64,000 nucleotides of DNA, taken from Brachypodium distachyon. Lineage: Eukaryota; Streptophyta; Magnoliopsida; Poales; Poaceae. Positions 35,321 through 47,071 of this stretch are shown here, piece by piece (position 1 is the first letter of the stretch; each line of letters starts with the position of its first letter). A program made the translations under genes and the position numbers. The DNA lies in the NCBI RefSeq assembly GCF_000005505.3, contig NC_016133.3:45411237-45475236 (forward strand), given 5' to 3'. The notes under the pieces were generated by a model, which was given only the letters and a program-made list of their open reading frames with translations, was not told the origin of the DNA and did not search any database.

Positions 35321-35750
35321 CCCCATAAGCAACAGTGGCCATGGACTCCAAAGAGAGAGATAGAGAGAGAGAGCTAGAGAGAGAGGGAACTCATCAGAGC
35401 AAAATTAAAGCGAGAGAGAGAGGGATCCGGGAGGGAGGGCCCTCACTAGGGTGAGGGGGAGCTCCAGAGACATCGGGGGCAGCCCGGGAGAGCCGCTGGA
35501 GAGAGAGCGGGGCCGGATTTTCCACCACCGGCCACCGCGCCATTAATGGCTTTTTGGCAAAATTGAAGAAGAAGAAGCGGAGGAAGAAGGGAGAGAAAGA
35601 AGAAGGAGAAGGGGGGAGAGCTACCTTGGAGCCGTCGCCATCAATTTTGGCAAGGCTTCGCCGCCGGTGAGGAGCAGAGCCGCAGCTGGTCCAAGACAGA
35701 CGCGCAAGCTCGAACAGCTTCGGGCTCGCATAGTAGTTATATATAAGAAG
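35321..35750 (-). promoter_or_regulatory. Leader/promoter of CACTA transposase unit
   Basis: A GA-rich tract (35353-35425), a GC-rich leader, then 'ggcaaggcttcgccgccgg' and 'gctggtccaagacagacgcgc'. A minus-strand TATA-like CTTATATATAAC lies at about 35736-35747. It resembles 29950-30055. The inferred transcription direction is leftward into the transposase. Confidence 0.55.
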
Positions 35751-35754
35751 GTCA

Positions 35755-36300
35755 CCAGTGGCGGGTGTACGGATAAACCGCCACTGGTGAGCTCCAGCGG
35801 CGGGAGGAAAAATAAACCGCCACTGGAGGCCTCAGCAGTGGCGGTTAACTTGAGACCCGCCACTGGAGATCGCCCACCTGTTTTCCCGCTTTAGTCCCAC
35901 CTCGCTAGTTTACACGAGTTCCGATCAGCATAAAAAGGATTCCGCCACCCCACTTACCGGTGGTTACTACTCAGTGCTCAGTGCGTTCCCGTTCCAGTTG
36001 AGTACTAAACTAATGTTCGGGCGGTGCTTAAGGGGTTCAGGGAAGGTCACTGAGACTGAGTAGTACCATCATGTATCGGGTGGTCTACCAGTGGCGGTTC
36101 TTTTTTAGGCCGCCACTGGTGGTTGTTAGGGTTTCCATGGGCTTTTCCAGTGGCGGTGACTTGTTTCGGGACAATATTCACCGCCACTGGTGGTGAGGCA
36201 ACCGTGGCGGTGATTATCACCGTCACTGGTGGCGCTCGTGGATGCCTCGAGAGGCTTCCGGTGGCGGTGTGTTTTTTGATCCATTTTAACCACCACTGGA
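35755..36300. repeat. Right subterminal palindrome arrays of the CACTA element
   Basis: Two clusters, 35755-35868 and 36088-36300, of CCAGTGGCGG and its inverse, several as hairpins such as 'ccagtggcggtgact' / 'ttcaccgccactggtgg'. They end 33 bp before the CACTA terminus. Confidence 0.85.
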
Positions 36301-36336
36301 AGGGGATCACGGATGGGTTTTTTTTTAGTAGTGATG

Positions 36337-38494
36337 GAGAAGTTGAAAGCAATGCAGGAAATTGGACGATGGATGATTAGGGTGTATGGAGCACGAGAGA
36401 TTAGGGTTGCAATGTCCATGGCTACTCACCTCATTATATAACCACTCGGTGAGGTCATAGGCAAGGCAAAAATCAACTCCTGAAATAATTGAATCAATAT
36501 GCATCCGTGAGAGACTTCAGTTATCCAAAACCGTGTAATGTCATGAGCATGATCTGACTCCATTCAGAAGACGCACGTGCGTTGTGTGGCCTGTTGAGTG
36601 TTTAAACGTGTGTTTGTTGTCTCTCCTCCTCTAGCTAGCTCTAGGGGAGTTAATTAATTAAGTGCACAAACCCTTATAAGTTGGTTGTGGTGACTCGAGA
36701 TTGGTGCGTGATCCCAACTAGTAAGGTAAGACTAAATTTCACTCATGACACTCCAGCAAATGGATTTTTCGGATTTTTTCAGGAATTTTATTTAGGCTGG
36801 GCCCTAGATATCCAACAAACATGCAGTTCATAGTTTTGTGATCTACTTAAATTTTGTTATTAACAGTAGGATGCAATTTGATTTATCGTAAATTTGTGCT
36901 AGACGCCTATGCACTTTCGATGGCTTGCTTTTCCTGTCGCTGCCTGTGCACTTCCAACCGTCGGCACTTGCGCGTCGGCGCCCATCAGTTTGAGGTTGAT
37001 GTTAGGGTACAAGTGTATCAGCCTTGCATTAATGATGCCAACGAAAGTATATTTGCTGACAAAGAGAAACCAACAAGATTAATGCTTACCTTCCCTTGTT
37101 GTCAGGATCGAAGCCAGTGGGCTTGCTCATGCCCTAAAAATGGAACCGGGCAACAGATTTCTTGCCTAAGCTGCCACTGGGGAATGGCAGTTCGGGGACT
37201 GTTCGCGCACGCTCGAACCACTTGTGTATCCAGCGTGACGACAAATAAAAACTTGAGAAGGAATTCGAGCACGCTACCGTTACAGAAAAGGAAAGCACAC
37301 CTCGGTTTTCCCCGTGGAATTGGTCTATTTTTTTCCAGCGATTCATTGAGCGGTTGCGGTTCAGGGCCCCCTTGCCCCCTTGTGCGAATCTCCCCGTTTA
37401 ATGCTGGGAAAATGACCGGGCAAATATAAAACAAGAATATGATTAGAAGCATGTGACAAATTTTATTTCTTCATCTGGACCTGGTCATTTCCTTTCTGCT
37501 AAAGGCATGTACATACAAATACAATGTATGTTCTTGGAGAAACATGTAGCAATATTAAACTTTGTTTTCCTCTTTCTTATAGAAATAGTAGGGACTTGTC
37601 ATTTTGCAGCCACTGGGGATTGCTCTAGGGAATCTATCGTAAGTTTACAAGGCCAAACACGAGGCGCGAAACCAGCATCTATGTCCGCGTGGCCGGTTTA
37701 CTACTCCTTCTCCACTGCTGTCACATTATTCTTCATGCATTTCGGCGAAGTTGCTGTCAATGCTCCACTCGTCGCACCGTTCCGTGACACTGCCATGTAT
37801 CCGTCGACGCCTTCCGCAACTCTAGCGGACTGCGCCGCTCTTCCGCCTCGCCAACGGCACCATGAGGACTGCGAAGCACAGACGCCTTGGAGCCTTCCCG
37901 CGACGGCGCTCAACACCGACAACCGCCCGTTGTTGTTGATCTGGCTCCTCCGAATTCATCTGTCTCGGACGATCGCATCTCCCTCCTCCGCCTCTTCCCA
38001 CGTCGTCAACCATCGACGTGGGCAAGCCCTTGCCGTCGCCAGAATGGAAGAAGGAGGCGTGATGGAGAAGAAGTAAAACCAGCAACGCTGATACCGCTTC
38101 GGGTCGCTGGAGCGGCAAAATTTGTCCAGTTTTGAAAGTTGGAGAATGAAAAAAGTAAAATGTTTTCTATGGGAAAAAATGAACTTTCCGACAAATTGAC
38201 AAATTGAGAGACGAAAAATGTAATTTTCTATTTTTAAAAGTGTAAGTATTAGATATTATTGGCAGATGATTTGCAGAATGTATGAATATATATCCTCCTT
38301 GCCTAAATTAATGGTACTTGTAACGAGAGCACCGCCAGCTTCCCGTGGAATGCCGCCAAGTACGTATCAACCGGTACACACCTACCTACTTTCCCGTGCT
38401 GTAAACTAATTTAGTGTGCCGATATTAATGGAAATGACAATGTCGCATCACACAGAGTAGGAACCGCCAGTCCAACGAGCTGCCTAAATTAATA
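36337..38494. other. Intergenic; possible fragment at 37680-38080
   Basis: The AT-rich stretch is interrupted at about 37680-38080 by GC-rich sequence with a 207-codon plus frame (37453-38076) and shadows on the minus strand. No domain is recognised, the composition is Ser/Arg/Pro-rich, and no splice context is convincing, so it is not called a gene. A 191-codon frame at 36854-37429 is likewise unrecognised. Confidence 0.35.
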
Positions 38495-38607
38495 CTCCCT
38501 CCGATCCTAAATTTTTGTTGAAATATTACATGTATTTAGACGTCTTTTAAGAGTAGATATCTTCATATTTGGGCAAATTTGAGACAAGAATTTAGGATTG
38601 GAGGGAG
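38495..38607. mobile_element. Stowaway MITE, 113 bp
   Basis: CTCCCTCCGATCCTAAATTT at the left and AATTTAGGATTGGAGGGAG at the right, TA on both sides (38493-38494, 38608-38609). Confidence 0.9.
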
Positions 38608-41600
38608 TATATCTATAGATTTTAGTCAAATTAGGGGATTAATTAAGAAAGAAACTAAACTACGTTGGCATGTCTGTCTCGATCGCCCACGTGAACAGAC
38701 TTAGTCAAAAACCCTATAGCTTCCTCTCTCTAGTCTCTACTGTATAAGCTGGCTCCTGTCTCTCCGCCTTCTGACCAGGGCAACGTATTACACCTTTTTT
38801 CCACGCATGACAATTTTCTCATACTTAACAACGCAAACTGGAGTAAGACTAAGCTGGGCGATGATGACATTCTCAATTGTGCATGGTTGGAAGAACTATC
38901 TAAGGTCGTGAATACGAATTAATCATTAGTTTGCTATAGTGATGCTCTTTGACCTTTAATTACCCATCTTTTTTATTTATTTTGTGGGCAGCCTTAATGA
39001 TCCATCCATTTGAATCTGCAACATTTCAACGATCAAGGGTCCTCTTTCGTCCGCGGAAATTAATCGGGAAGAAAGGAAAAATAAATGAAAAAAAAGACTG
39101 CAATGTTGTATCCATTTTCCTACTTAGGCCGAAAGGCCCTATCATCATTAATCCTCTCCGGTGGCTGAACAGTGTTAAAGGATTTCTCTTTGTCACGGTT
39201 GATCACCATCGATGCCAGGGAGAACAAGGAAGCTTCCATTGGTTTTGTATTGGCTGACCCATCATGGTGAGGTTTGCCTCTTTTTGCTTGCCTTTCTTAT
39301 CCCTTGTGTTTTGGGGTGTTTTTCGTTGCCTTCTCTTCTGGGACTATGACGCTGGAGTTTTAATTTGTTAAGGCATTTAACAGAGTTATCCCTTCTGTTA
39401 TGACCTCCTTAATGGTTTCTCCGCACGTACTCTTAATGGACTGCCCAAGTGCTGGAGTTATCCCTTCTGTTATGACCTAATTCATGGTTTCTCCTTCAAA
39501 GCCCATGTATTCGTGCTGGCTCTACATCGAGATTTCAGCATGGATTATGTTCCAATGTTGAACAGATTCCAGGACCTATTTGTCGTTTTATTTCTTGATT
39601 TCCTTTTCTTGAAAAGTTAACTTAGTAGAAGTATAAAATTATAAATACGGACGACATCATTTCAAACTAGAAAACGTTTTTGTTCAGTTAAACTTCTCCA
39701 ACATATTATACATCCGAATTCTCAAAGGTGGTGTTTGACCTCGTTTGTAGCTTTCTGTGGAAATAATTGTCATCGCAGCAATTTTACTCATTCTGTTCAT
39801 ATGTTCCGAGCGAGCACTTAAATGTAAAAAACCGAAAGATCAGAGTCCTACAAAAAGTATATGAAAGGCGTACTATTTTTCTTTCAATTAGATATCAGTA
39901 AGGCAAACTAATATTGATGACAGATAAAGATCACATGACAAAAACAAATAATTTTCAATGGCGTGGCTCTTATGCATGGAAGGTGCAATCAGTTCACAAT
40001 GAAAACCAGATCGCTCCTGCATATCTCATCTCTAGAAGACATTTCAAACATGTCAATGACATAAACATAAATTCTAGATCTTGCTTATCCAGCATAATTA
40101 AATCTGAAAGCTGGATCAAAGGTGGACTACACAGCAAAATAATCATGACGGCACTGGCCGGGACCGCTTGCAACAACAATAGGTATTGTTAACAAAACAA
40201 ATCATTTTATTTTTGTTGAGATTGACAAAACAAATTTGAGTCGCTGTCCAAAGCGGTGTAGTCATAAGCAAATTGATTCTGAAAAGTGTGACGGAAACGA
40301 TATGCAGTTGGGCGGTCTAATCTCCTTTTCATAATTAATCCTGAAATGTGGCTCAGTCAATCGATCAAGTACAAGACCTTGCTGTGCAACGAAGAAGCAG
40401 GGACACAGGGGATAGGAGACAAATATAGATTTGTTGGTTGGGGGCGTTACACATCTCTCTTTAATTGGGAGTGTGGTGTATCTCTATTTTAGAGCTACGA
40501 TTTTTAGAGCTACGACCGACTGATGGAGAGCTATATATATAATGCATATCTGGAGTAATTTGATCCACGTACGTAGTATATGAATACTATTTGAGTATAT
40601 ATGCTTAGGTTATATCTACAAAGTGCATGGATATATATGTATATATAGATGGTTTTTCATTTTCATTTGATGTAAATATTTTTAATAATAAAATTTGCTC
40701 TAGGTCCTATGATCTAAAACTTTCCGTCAAAATAAAATAAAATACAAAGACATTATAAACTGGCTTTTAATTGTTGATGTCAGAAAACAGAGTTGACTCT
40801 TCCACCTGGGGTCATCAACCCCCCACACCCACCCCCCCCACACACACACAATTATTACTAACGGAAATACACAGTTCCACAAGCTGGGCAGAACAAAAGA
40901 CAACTTACAAAGTGGGCAGGAAACTCGCTAACCAGCTTCCGCAATCAAAACTGACTACGGGACAAAAACCTGCCCCTACCGCTACACCCTAACACAGGCA
41001 CACCATCAGCAGAGTTGACTATTAGCTAAGAGTCACGTTTTTTAGTTAAGAGTTGATCTCATTATCTACATCATCATATTCAATGCTTACCACGTGAATT
41101 GTTGACCCTCAATGACAGATAACAGAGACCCCGAGATCGTAAAAGGTCACTAAATATTTTTATTTTTATTTTCTAGAACGTGGGACGCACTCTGTCACAT
41201 ACGCACGGGTTACGTACGTGGTGCTAGGCTTCAGGGCTCTCACTGAGTACTTTTTTTTTTTTTGAGGAACTCACTGAGTACGTTTTGGCAAGAGGCCAGG
41301 AAATGGCACGCAGAACGTGTGTAGGAATTGGCATTTCCAACCAGGCATACATAATGCCGTTGAGGTTTGTAAGCGATTTAAAAGGAAGGAAGTAGGACGG
41401 GCAGTTTAATCTGTTTGGCCGTGAAACGCCAATGCACGAACGCCTACGCCTTGTCTCATGCATATCCATACGGTTAAGCAATATTCGCAACGCCCATCCA
41501 AGTGCATGGAAACAGATCCTTGTGTAGCTCTGAATTCGTCACATAGCATGAAAAAGGAAAAAAAAACTCGGTACATATATTAGCTCCAAAAATACCCGTG

Positions 41601-42180
41601 TAGAAAAAATAAATACAAAGTGTCCAGGGTTCGGCTTTTAGCCAGTTGTGGGACGAAGATTGTTAGAGGGAGGGAAAGGCACGCTTTCTCCGTGCCGTGC
41701 ATGGCCACTTGGGCAAGCAACTAACGGCCTCCATAGAATTAAGTGCAAGAGAACAAACCAGAGAGCCCGTCTCGTAGCACGAAGAAGGGAAAACAGAACA
41801 CCGGGAAAACAGATTCCAAGCCACCCACGTAGAGCAGCAGACACGAAACCGCAGTTGAATCGTGCACCTCTCTCAACGCACCGAAGCCGACAGAGTCTCG
41901 ACGGTCGATAGATGCGCGCCCACCAAGCAATGCAAAGGGTAACAAGGCGGACACGCCTTCCCTTCCTTCCCTGCCCTGCCCCGGCACCGCTACCGTCCAA
42001 ATTACTCCTGAAGCCGGCACGCAACCCCCCTTGTGAGAAGAGAACCACCACCCGTAGAAAAAAGATCCTATAAATCATCACACCCCATGGCCTCCTCTCG
42101 TGCACAGAACCCCCATCGCTTCCCGGCCACACACACACACCCAGATTCTTTTCTTCCACTAGCTTGGCTCCTCCTTCCCT
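38608..42180. other. Intergenic, no gene recognised
   Basis: Small features only: a 68-bp-spaced duplication of 'gagttatcccttctgttatgacct' at about 39386 and 39454, CA/CCCCCAC microsatellite at 40830-40850, and 'cacacacacac' at about 42130. Opposing frames of up to 193 codons at 41638-42219 lie just upstream of the next gene and have no family resemblance. Confidence 0.35.
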
Positions 42181-42190
42181 GCAGCTGCCA

Positions 42191-42200
42191 GTATATACAG
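42191..42200 (+). promoter_or_regulatory. TATA box of the DnaJ-type gene
   Basis: GTATATACAG about 95 bp upstream of the ATG at 42290. Position and direction fit, giving a 5' UTR of about 65 bp. Confidence 0.5.
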
Positions 42201-42289
42201 TCGGCAACCAAGCCAACAAGACTACTACTCATTAATTTGCTCCATCTCCGTCTCCGGTAGATCTATCTGATCTCTGCTTGTAAGGAAGG

Positions 42290-42616
42290 ATGGTTGGGCC
42301 GATCGTGATCGCGTCGGCGGGGCTGGGGATGCTGGCGGGCGTGGCGATGGCGAACCGGACCATGGGAGACTCGGGGCTGCCGGCGGCGTCCAGGTGGGAC
42401 GCGCGCCCGCGGTGCGCCACGTGCGCCGGCACCGGCCGGGAGGAGTGCCTCTGCAACCGCTGGTCCGACGGCGACGTGGGCTGCGGCTCCTGCTCCGGGT
42501 CCGGCCGCAAGCGCTGCCGCAGCTGCGGGGGATCCGGCACCGGCCGGCCCATGCCGGCCCGCCTCCTCGTCAAGCAGCAAAAACCCCCCACCGCGCACGG
42601 CCGAGACTACAACTGA
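42290..42616 (+). CDS. DnaJ-type cysteine-rich zinc-finger protein, 108 aa
   Basis: A single-exon gene. Residues 3-20 are hydrophobic (IVIASAGLGMLAGVAM), a possible signal anchor or membrane segment. Residues 42-83 hold a DnaJ-type zinc-binding repeat set: CATCAGTG (C42, C45), a degenerate CLC (C53, C55), CGSCSGSG (C65, C68) and CRSCGGSG (C76, C79). There is no J-domain. Small plant proteins with only this cysteine-rich region (BSD2/LQY1-like) act as holdase or assembly chaperones, several in plastids. The job of this one is not known to me, and the usual long transit peptide is not obvious. Strong GC bias (much above the flanks) is typical of grass single-exon genes. The ATG follows 'aagg' and begins the hydrophobic segment. 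Confidence 0.85.
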   Translation: MVGPIVIASAGLGMLAGVAMANRTMGDSGLPAASRWDARPRCATCAGTGREECLCNRWSDGDVGCGSCSGSGRKRCRSCGGSGTGRPMPARLLVKQQKPPTAHGRDYN

Positions 42617-42997
42617 TGATCGATGTCCGTCCATGCGCGCGTGCATGGATCGATCTCCGTTCAGTTGATTCCGGGAAGGAATTAAAGGTGCAATTACAGT
42701 AAGCACAGCAGCAAACACAAGTAACATGTGTGTCCATCCATTCCTTCCTTCCTGTGGATGCACGATATACGTTCCTAGCTCCTTCGGCTTCAGCTTCAAC
42801 GCGGGCACTAGTACATGATCTGCAAGCTATATCCACTCTACTCGGGGTCGGGGGTTGTTGAAGTTTGGGCTGATATACGTCACCACTTCAACGACAGTTC
42901 TTGGAAACTACAGAAAACTGCAACAGCAAAAAGAGCGAAAAAAGGTTGTACTACTTGAGATCTAACTAGGCGAAGGGGAAGGACTTAATTTAGGTCT

Positions 42998-44545
42998 TAG
43001 GCAGGTGTTCAGATATTTTTTTGCCAGGGGAAGATTGTATAGTTAATTCAATTCTGGATGTAAGATATACACGTGTCTCGGATAGGCTCGTCAATATACA
43101 GATTGTGGCCTTCAGTTCCTTGATTCTCTCGTTGCTCTTAATGTTTTTGTTACCTCTCCTTGTTCTTGTTTTTGTTAGCTGATGAATTGGTGTTGCTTTT
43201 GGTTGATTGCTCCGCTCGTCCATGGTTTTGGGTTATGTATGTAGTACTACATAAAACATGGTTAGTTGTTTTAAGTTGAACCTAGCTTGCGCATATCAAA
43301 AATTTGGCACCGGCGCAAGGTGGTACGTTCATGCATCACTCCACTCTCGCGTTCAGATATTTCATAATCAAATTCATTCAAGACCATAAAATTTCTGAAT
43401 TCGAGGTTCCGAACAAATTTCCAAGAATATCAACCCTATATGACGTTTCTCTGAAATAAGTTCAGTACTAGTATTTCTGAACTCCGAATAAAAGCTCAGT
43501 GCAATCAGAAGCTATATATGCGTGTTTTGGGTTTAAGAGTTTGGTTAAGAGGTATAACGCGCTAATGATAGCTGGATTATTAGGAAGAATTGAATCAGGT
43601 GCAGCATGGCTGTTGTTGCTGATCTGTCTGTGTTGAACTGTTGAATCTAGTCAATCTCTTGTTTCCCACTAATTCTAGTAGTAACATTTACCTGTTACAT
43701 CTGAATAAAAGATATTTTTTTCGCCAAGTTGAGCAGCATCTGCAAATTAAGGCAAGCAGCGTAAACCTGTACCCATACAGGTGATCAGATATTTTTGCCA
43801 GGGCAAGATTATATAATTTATTCAATTCTGGACGTAATATATACACGTACACGCTCGAATACGTTCGCTAATCTACTGATTATTTTCAGAGATGGACTTC
43901 AGTTCCTTAATTCTATCCTTGTTCCTATTTTTGTTAGCCCTCCTTGTTCGATCTTGGTTTTGTTAGCTGATGAAACTTGATGCTGCTTTTGGTTGATTGC
44001 TCCGACTGTCCATTGTTTTGGGTTACATCTGTATATGTAGTCAATTATAAGTGCAGACATTTCTTAACTTGGTCGAGCTGGGTTAGTTGTTTTTAAAACC
44101 CGGAATCTCTCCCCTTCTCATTACTTGCATAACGAAAATATAAAGTGTCACGGACCAGACAACAAAAGGCCGAGGGAAAAAGGGAAGATGAAAACGCCGA
44201 TGGGCAAGAAACCCACCGACCCCTGTAATCAGGATCTGATTATGGGACCAAAACCTGTCCTATTAGCAACCAGCATAGGACCAATGGAACTGGTCAGTTG
44301 TTTTTAGTTGTAGGATAAAATTAACCTACCTTTCGCATATCAAACAAGCTATATATGTGTTCTGGGTTTAAGAGTTTGGTTACGAGGTTTAAATTAGAGT
44401 TGAGTTAGGCGCAGCATGACCATTGCTGATGTGCCTATGTTGAACGGCTGAATACTTGAATCTAGTCAATCTCTTGTTTCCAACTAATTCTACAGTAGTA
44501 ACATTTGCCCTTTACGTCTGAATAAAAGATATTTTCAGCCAACAT
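42998..44545. repeat. Local direct duplication, two ~750-bp copies
   Basis: Copy 1 (about 42998-43735) and copy 2 (about 43776-44545) share blocks in the same order: 'cagatattttttgccagggsaagatt', 'attcaattctgga', 'gttagctgatgaa', 'gcttttggttgattgctccg', 'gggtttaagagtttggtta', 'ctagtcaatctcttgtttcc' and 'tctgaataaaagatattttt'. Offsets run from 777 to 815 bp because copy 2 gained sequence near 44096-44295. It starts about 380 bp after the DnaJ-type gene stop. No frame is conserved. Confidence 0.85.
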
Positions 44546-45178
44546 ACAGCAGCATCCGCAAATTGAAAATTTCCAGCCTCTACTCATGGTTGTGCCAAAC
44601 TCGATCCCAATCAATCCCCCAACCTCCCAAAAGATCTACGCCGACGTACGATGGTACGAGGCACCTTCTCCGCAAATACGCAGTAAAAGATATTTCAAGC
44701 CACGCTCGTGAATATGTCAAACGTTTTAGCATCCCCGAAAGCAATTTTCTATTCGTTGTTGCGATAAACAAATACTTGTCGGCGTGCGTGGCTGATACGA
44801 TGGACGGACAGTTGTGAACAAAGAGGACAACAGCATGCATGCATCCATCCATGGGCTGGATCAGATCTTCTGGCCAGCTGTACCCTTGCTTTTGCTTGAC
44901 GGCAGCACCACAAACTTGCTAAAAATATCCTGCTGTGTTGCAATTGCCATGAGAGATAGTACTAGTCGGACAATCCCATAACGAAAGCAACTTTGTCTGC
45001 GAGTCCGGATTTTCGGATCGAGGAATCTAGTGAGTAGCCCAGTTTTTTTTTTAATATCATATGGCGAGTTTAACGTAATTTTCACATGAACATGTATATG
45101 TTTCCTATATACCTGTAACTTTTCATTGGTAACATTTTATTTGTGTTCTACACAAAACAAATGTGCGTATTTATAGTA

Positions 45179-45276
45179 CTCCCTCCGTCTCATATTAAGT
45201 GTTGAAATATTACATGTATTTAGACGCATTTTAGTATAGATACATCCATATTTAGACCAATGTGGAAAGGAGTGAG
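45179..45276. mobile_element. Stowaway MITE, right side eroded
   Basis: A perfect left end CTCCCTCCGTCTCATATTAA after TA. The right end reads only 'aaaggagtgag' before TA, so the right arm has lost most of its inverted match. Confidence 0.7.
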
Positions 45277-45605
45277 TAACAAATAGTGTGTCCATTATAG
45301 ATCCATATATTTATTTATTTTGTAGCATATAGATGATCCTTGATGAAATTTTACTTGTTCATCTTAGCATGAAAGAAAGAGATTTTTTAGAACTTCAAAT
45401 TGTGTTTTTTTAATTTACCTTTTTAGAGTCATACCACATATGATTGGACTCGGGTCCAAATTGACAGCTTTGTATGCCCGGGCCAGAGAATACCGATCTT
45501 GCATGCTGAATTAAGTGGAAAAAAAAAGGTTACCTCAACAAAAATAAGTTGGGAAAAAGTGACAATCTCATAAAACTTGGTTCTTTGAAAACCAGGGCCC
45601 AATAA

Positions 45606-45918
45606 TAGGGGCAGAGCCTAGGCTGGGCCTGAAGGGGTTTTGGGAGCCTGTCTCAAGAGACATCAGGTGCTTAAAACGTTTGTTGGTGAAGGCGTCGCTT
45701 AATTTTGTTAAAAATGGGCTGGCGACTGTGCGGCCGATTTGACACACATATTTAACTTTTGTTTCTAATATTTAAGATTAAAAAATGTAGTGAAGAAGGT
45801 TGCCTTAATTTTCACGATTACATTGAGACTTTATATGCTGGGATATTTTACCTCTTGTATGATTCTTATCATTTTTTCGCTTCCCTCATATTACAACCCT
45901 GTTCTGCCCCTGTGCATA
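45606..45918. mobile_element. Possible hAT-like MITE (GGGGCAGAGCC end)
   Basis: The left 'aggggcagagcctaggctgg' and right '...ctgttctgcccctg' are inverted relatives, and the left edge resembles the common grass repeat starting (C)AGKGGCGGAGCCAGG. No target duplication was found. Confidence 0.4.
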
Positions 45919-46699
45919 TTAGACAAATAATATTTGAAGTTATACGATTAGGAAATTATGTTTTCAATACAGATACGATGATAACACTTTTGTGTCACAT
46001 AAGATATTGTGTGCTTATAAATTTAGAAGCAAAGAATAAATAAACTTCTTTCAAATGTGAGTTCAGTGGTACATATGACCATAACCAATGTGATTTAATT
46101 TGTCAAATTAATGGTCAAAATTAAATTTCAAAATACATATGAATCTTATAAAGTAAAAATCATTGAACATTTTAAATCTAAATTTACATAGTATGATTAC
46201 GTTTATATGCTCCCGTCGATGTCAACCTGCGTAAAGTTCCAGTGTAAAATAGATAATGTGATCGCTAGGGATCCGCGTGCTCCTAGAAAACATCCCATGG
46301 TGGGCGAGAAAAAGACGAAGGTGACCCGGCCCCATCACAAAAACGAACTGCCCCCCTAACAAAAAGGAAAAAGAAAAAGACTGCCACACACCTGCATCTC
46401 TGCATGGAATCACCACATCGATATCTGGTCGCATCTGCATGGTACAAAGGTGCTGCTTCTGTTAGAGATGACATCACCTTAATTGTTGTTGTTGTTCTCG
46501 TAATATTCCTTTCCACAATTATATTTGTGATGTATATTTGACCTAGCCACGATTTGTCTCCAAAACAGAAGCGAGCCTCGTCTCATTAGTTAAGGATCCA
46601 AAGCCAAAAACAACATGATCAAGCTTTAAGTATGAACTTATCTCTTCCCTAAAAAAATGTACTTGTCTCTTGTTTAACCTTCGTGACCATGTCAAATGA

Positions 46700-47030
46700 T
46701 TAGGACCTGTCGTGACCCATTTAACAAAAAATTAGGACCTAAATATGCAGTTTATAATTTTAGAACTAACTTTGCATCTCGCCAATAATATTAGGACCGC
46801 GGGTGATTTTTCCTCGCTTCAATCATGCCTAGCGGGCCCCTTAGCCAATGTGTATTCGGTCAATGTGCCACTTAGGCCAGCCAAGCGCTTCGAGACAAGC
46901 TTAGGACCTGTCATCACCCACTTAACAAAATATTTGGACCTAACATGCAGTTTAGTAATTTTAGGACTAACTTGGCACCCCGTCAATAATAGTAGGACCG
47001 CGGGTGTATTTAACTCTTTGGCAGGGCGTC
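46700..47030. repeat. Tandem duplication, ~201-bp period
   Basis: 'taggacctgtcrtgaccca.ttaacaaaa' to 'aataataktaggaccgcgggtg' occurs at about 46703-46806 and again at about 46902-47007, with 'tgcagttta.taattttagractaactt' inside both. Confidence 0.75.
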
Positions 47031-47071
47031 CCCAATCACCCGGCCGAGGTTCATGTTGTCACAGTCAGTTA

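Larger units (their letters stand above)
24956..36333 (-). mobile_element. CACTA (En/Spm) transposon, 11.4 kb, degenerate
   Basis: The right end, read on the minus strand, is CACTACTAAAAAAAACCC. The left end is TACTGCTCCAGAAAACCCC, a decayed version of the same terminus. Both abut the 3-bp target duplication ATG (24953-24955, 36334-36336), as expected for CACTA elements. Subterminal palindromes built from CCAGTGGCGG / CCGCCACTGG lie at both ends. Inside are two minus-strand genes: an ORF1/ULP1-like gene (25500-28848) and a TNP2-class transposase (31715-35043). Both are broken. Two further palindrome clusters and a second leader region lie in the middle (29500-31200), so the element looks composite. 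Confidence 0.9.
44546..47071. other. Intergenic with small repeats
   Basis: Apart from the MITE at 45179, the element at 45606 and the duplication at 46700 listed separately, no gene is seen. Frames at 44563-44852, 45759-46043 and 46222-46516 lack recognisable domains. Confidence 0.4.

Noticed and set aside
37453..38135. Possible host gene in a GC-rich patch
   Set aside because: The 207-codon frame has no recognisable domain, strong shadows on the other strand and no convincing exon borders. Left as unresolved.
41638..42219. 193-codon minus frame upstream of the DnaJ-type gene
   Set aside because: Overlaps the promoter of a clear gene on the other strand and shows no family resemblance.
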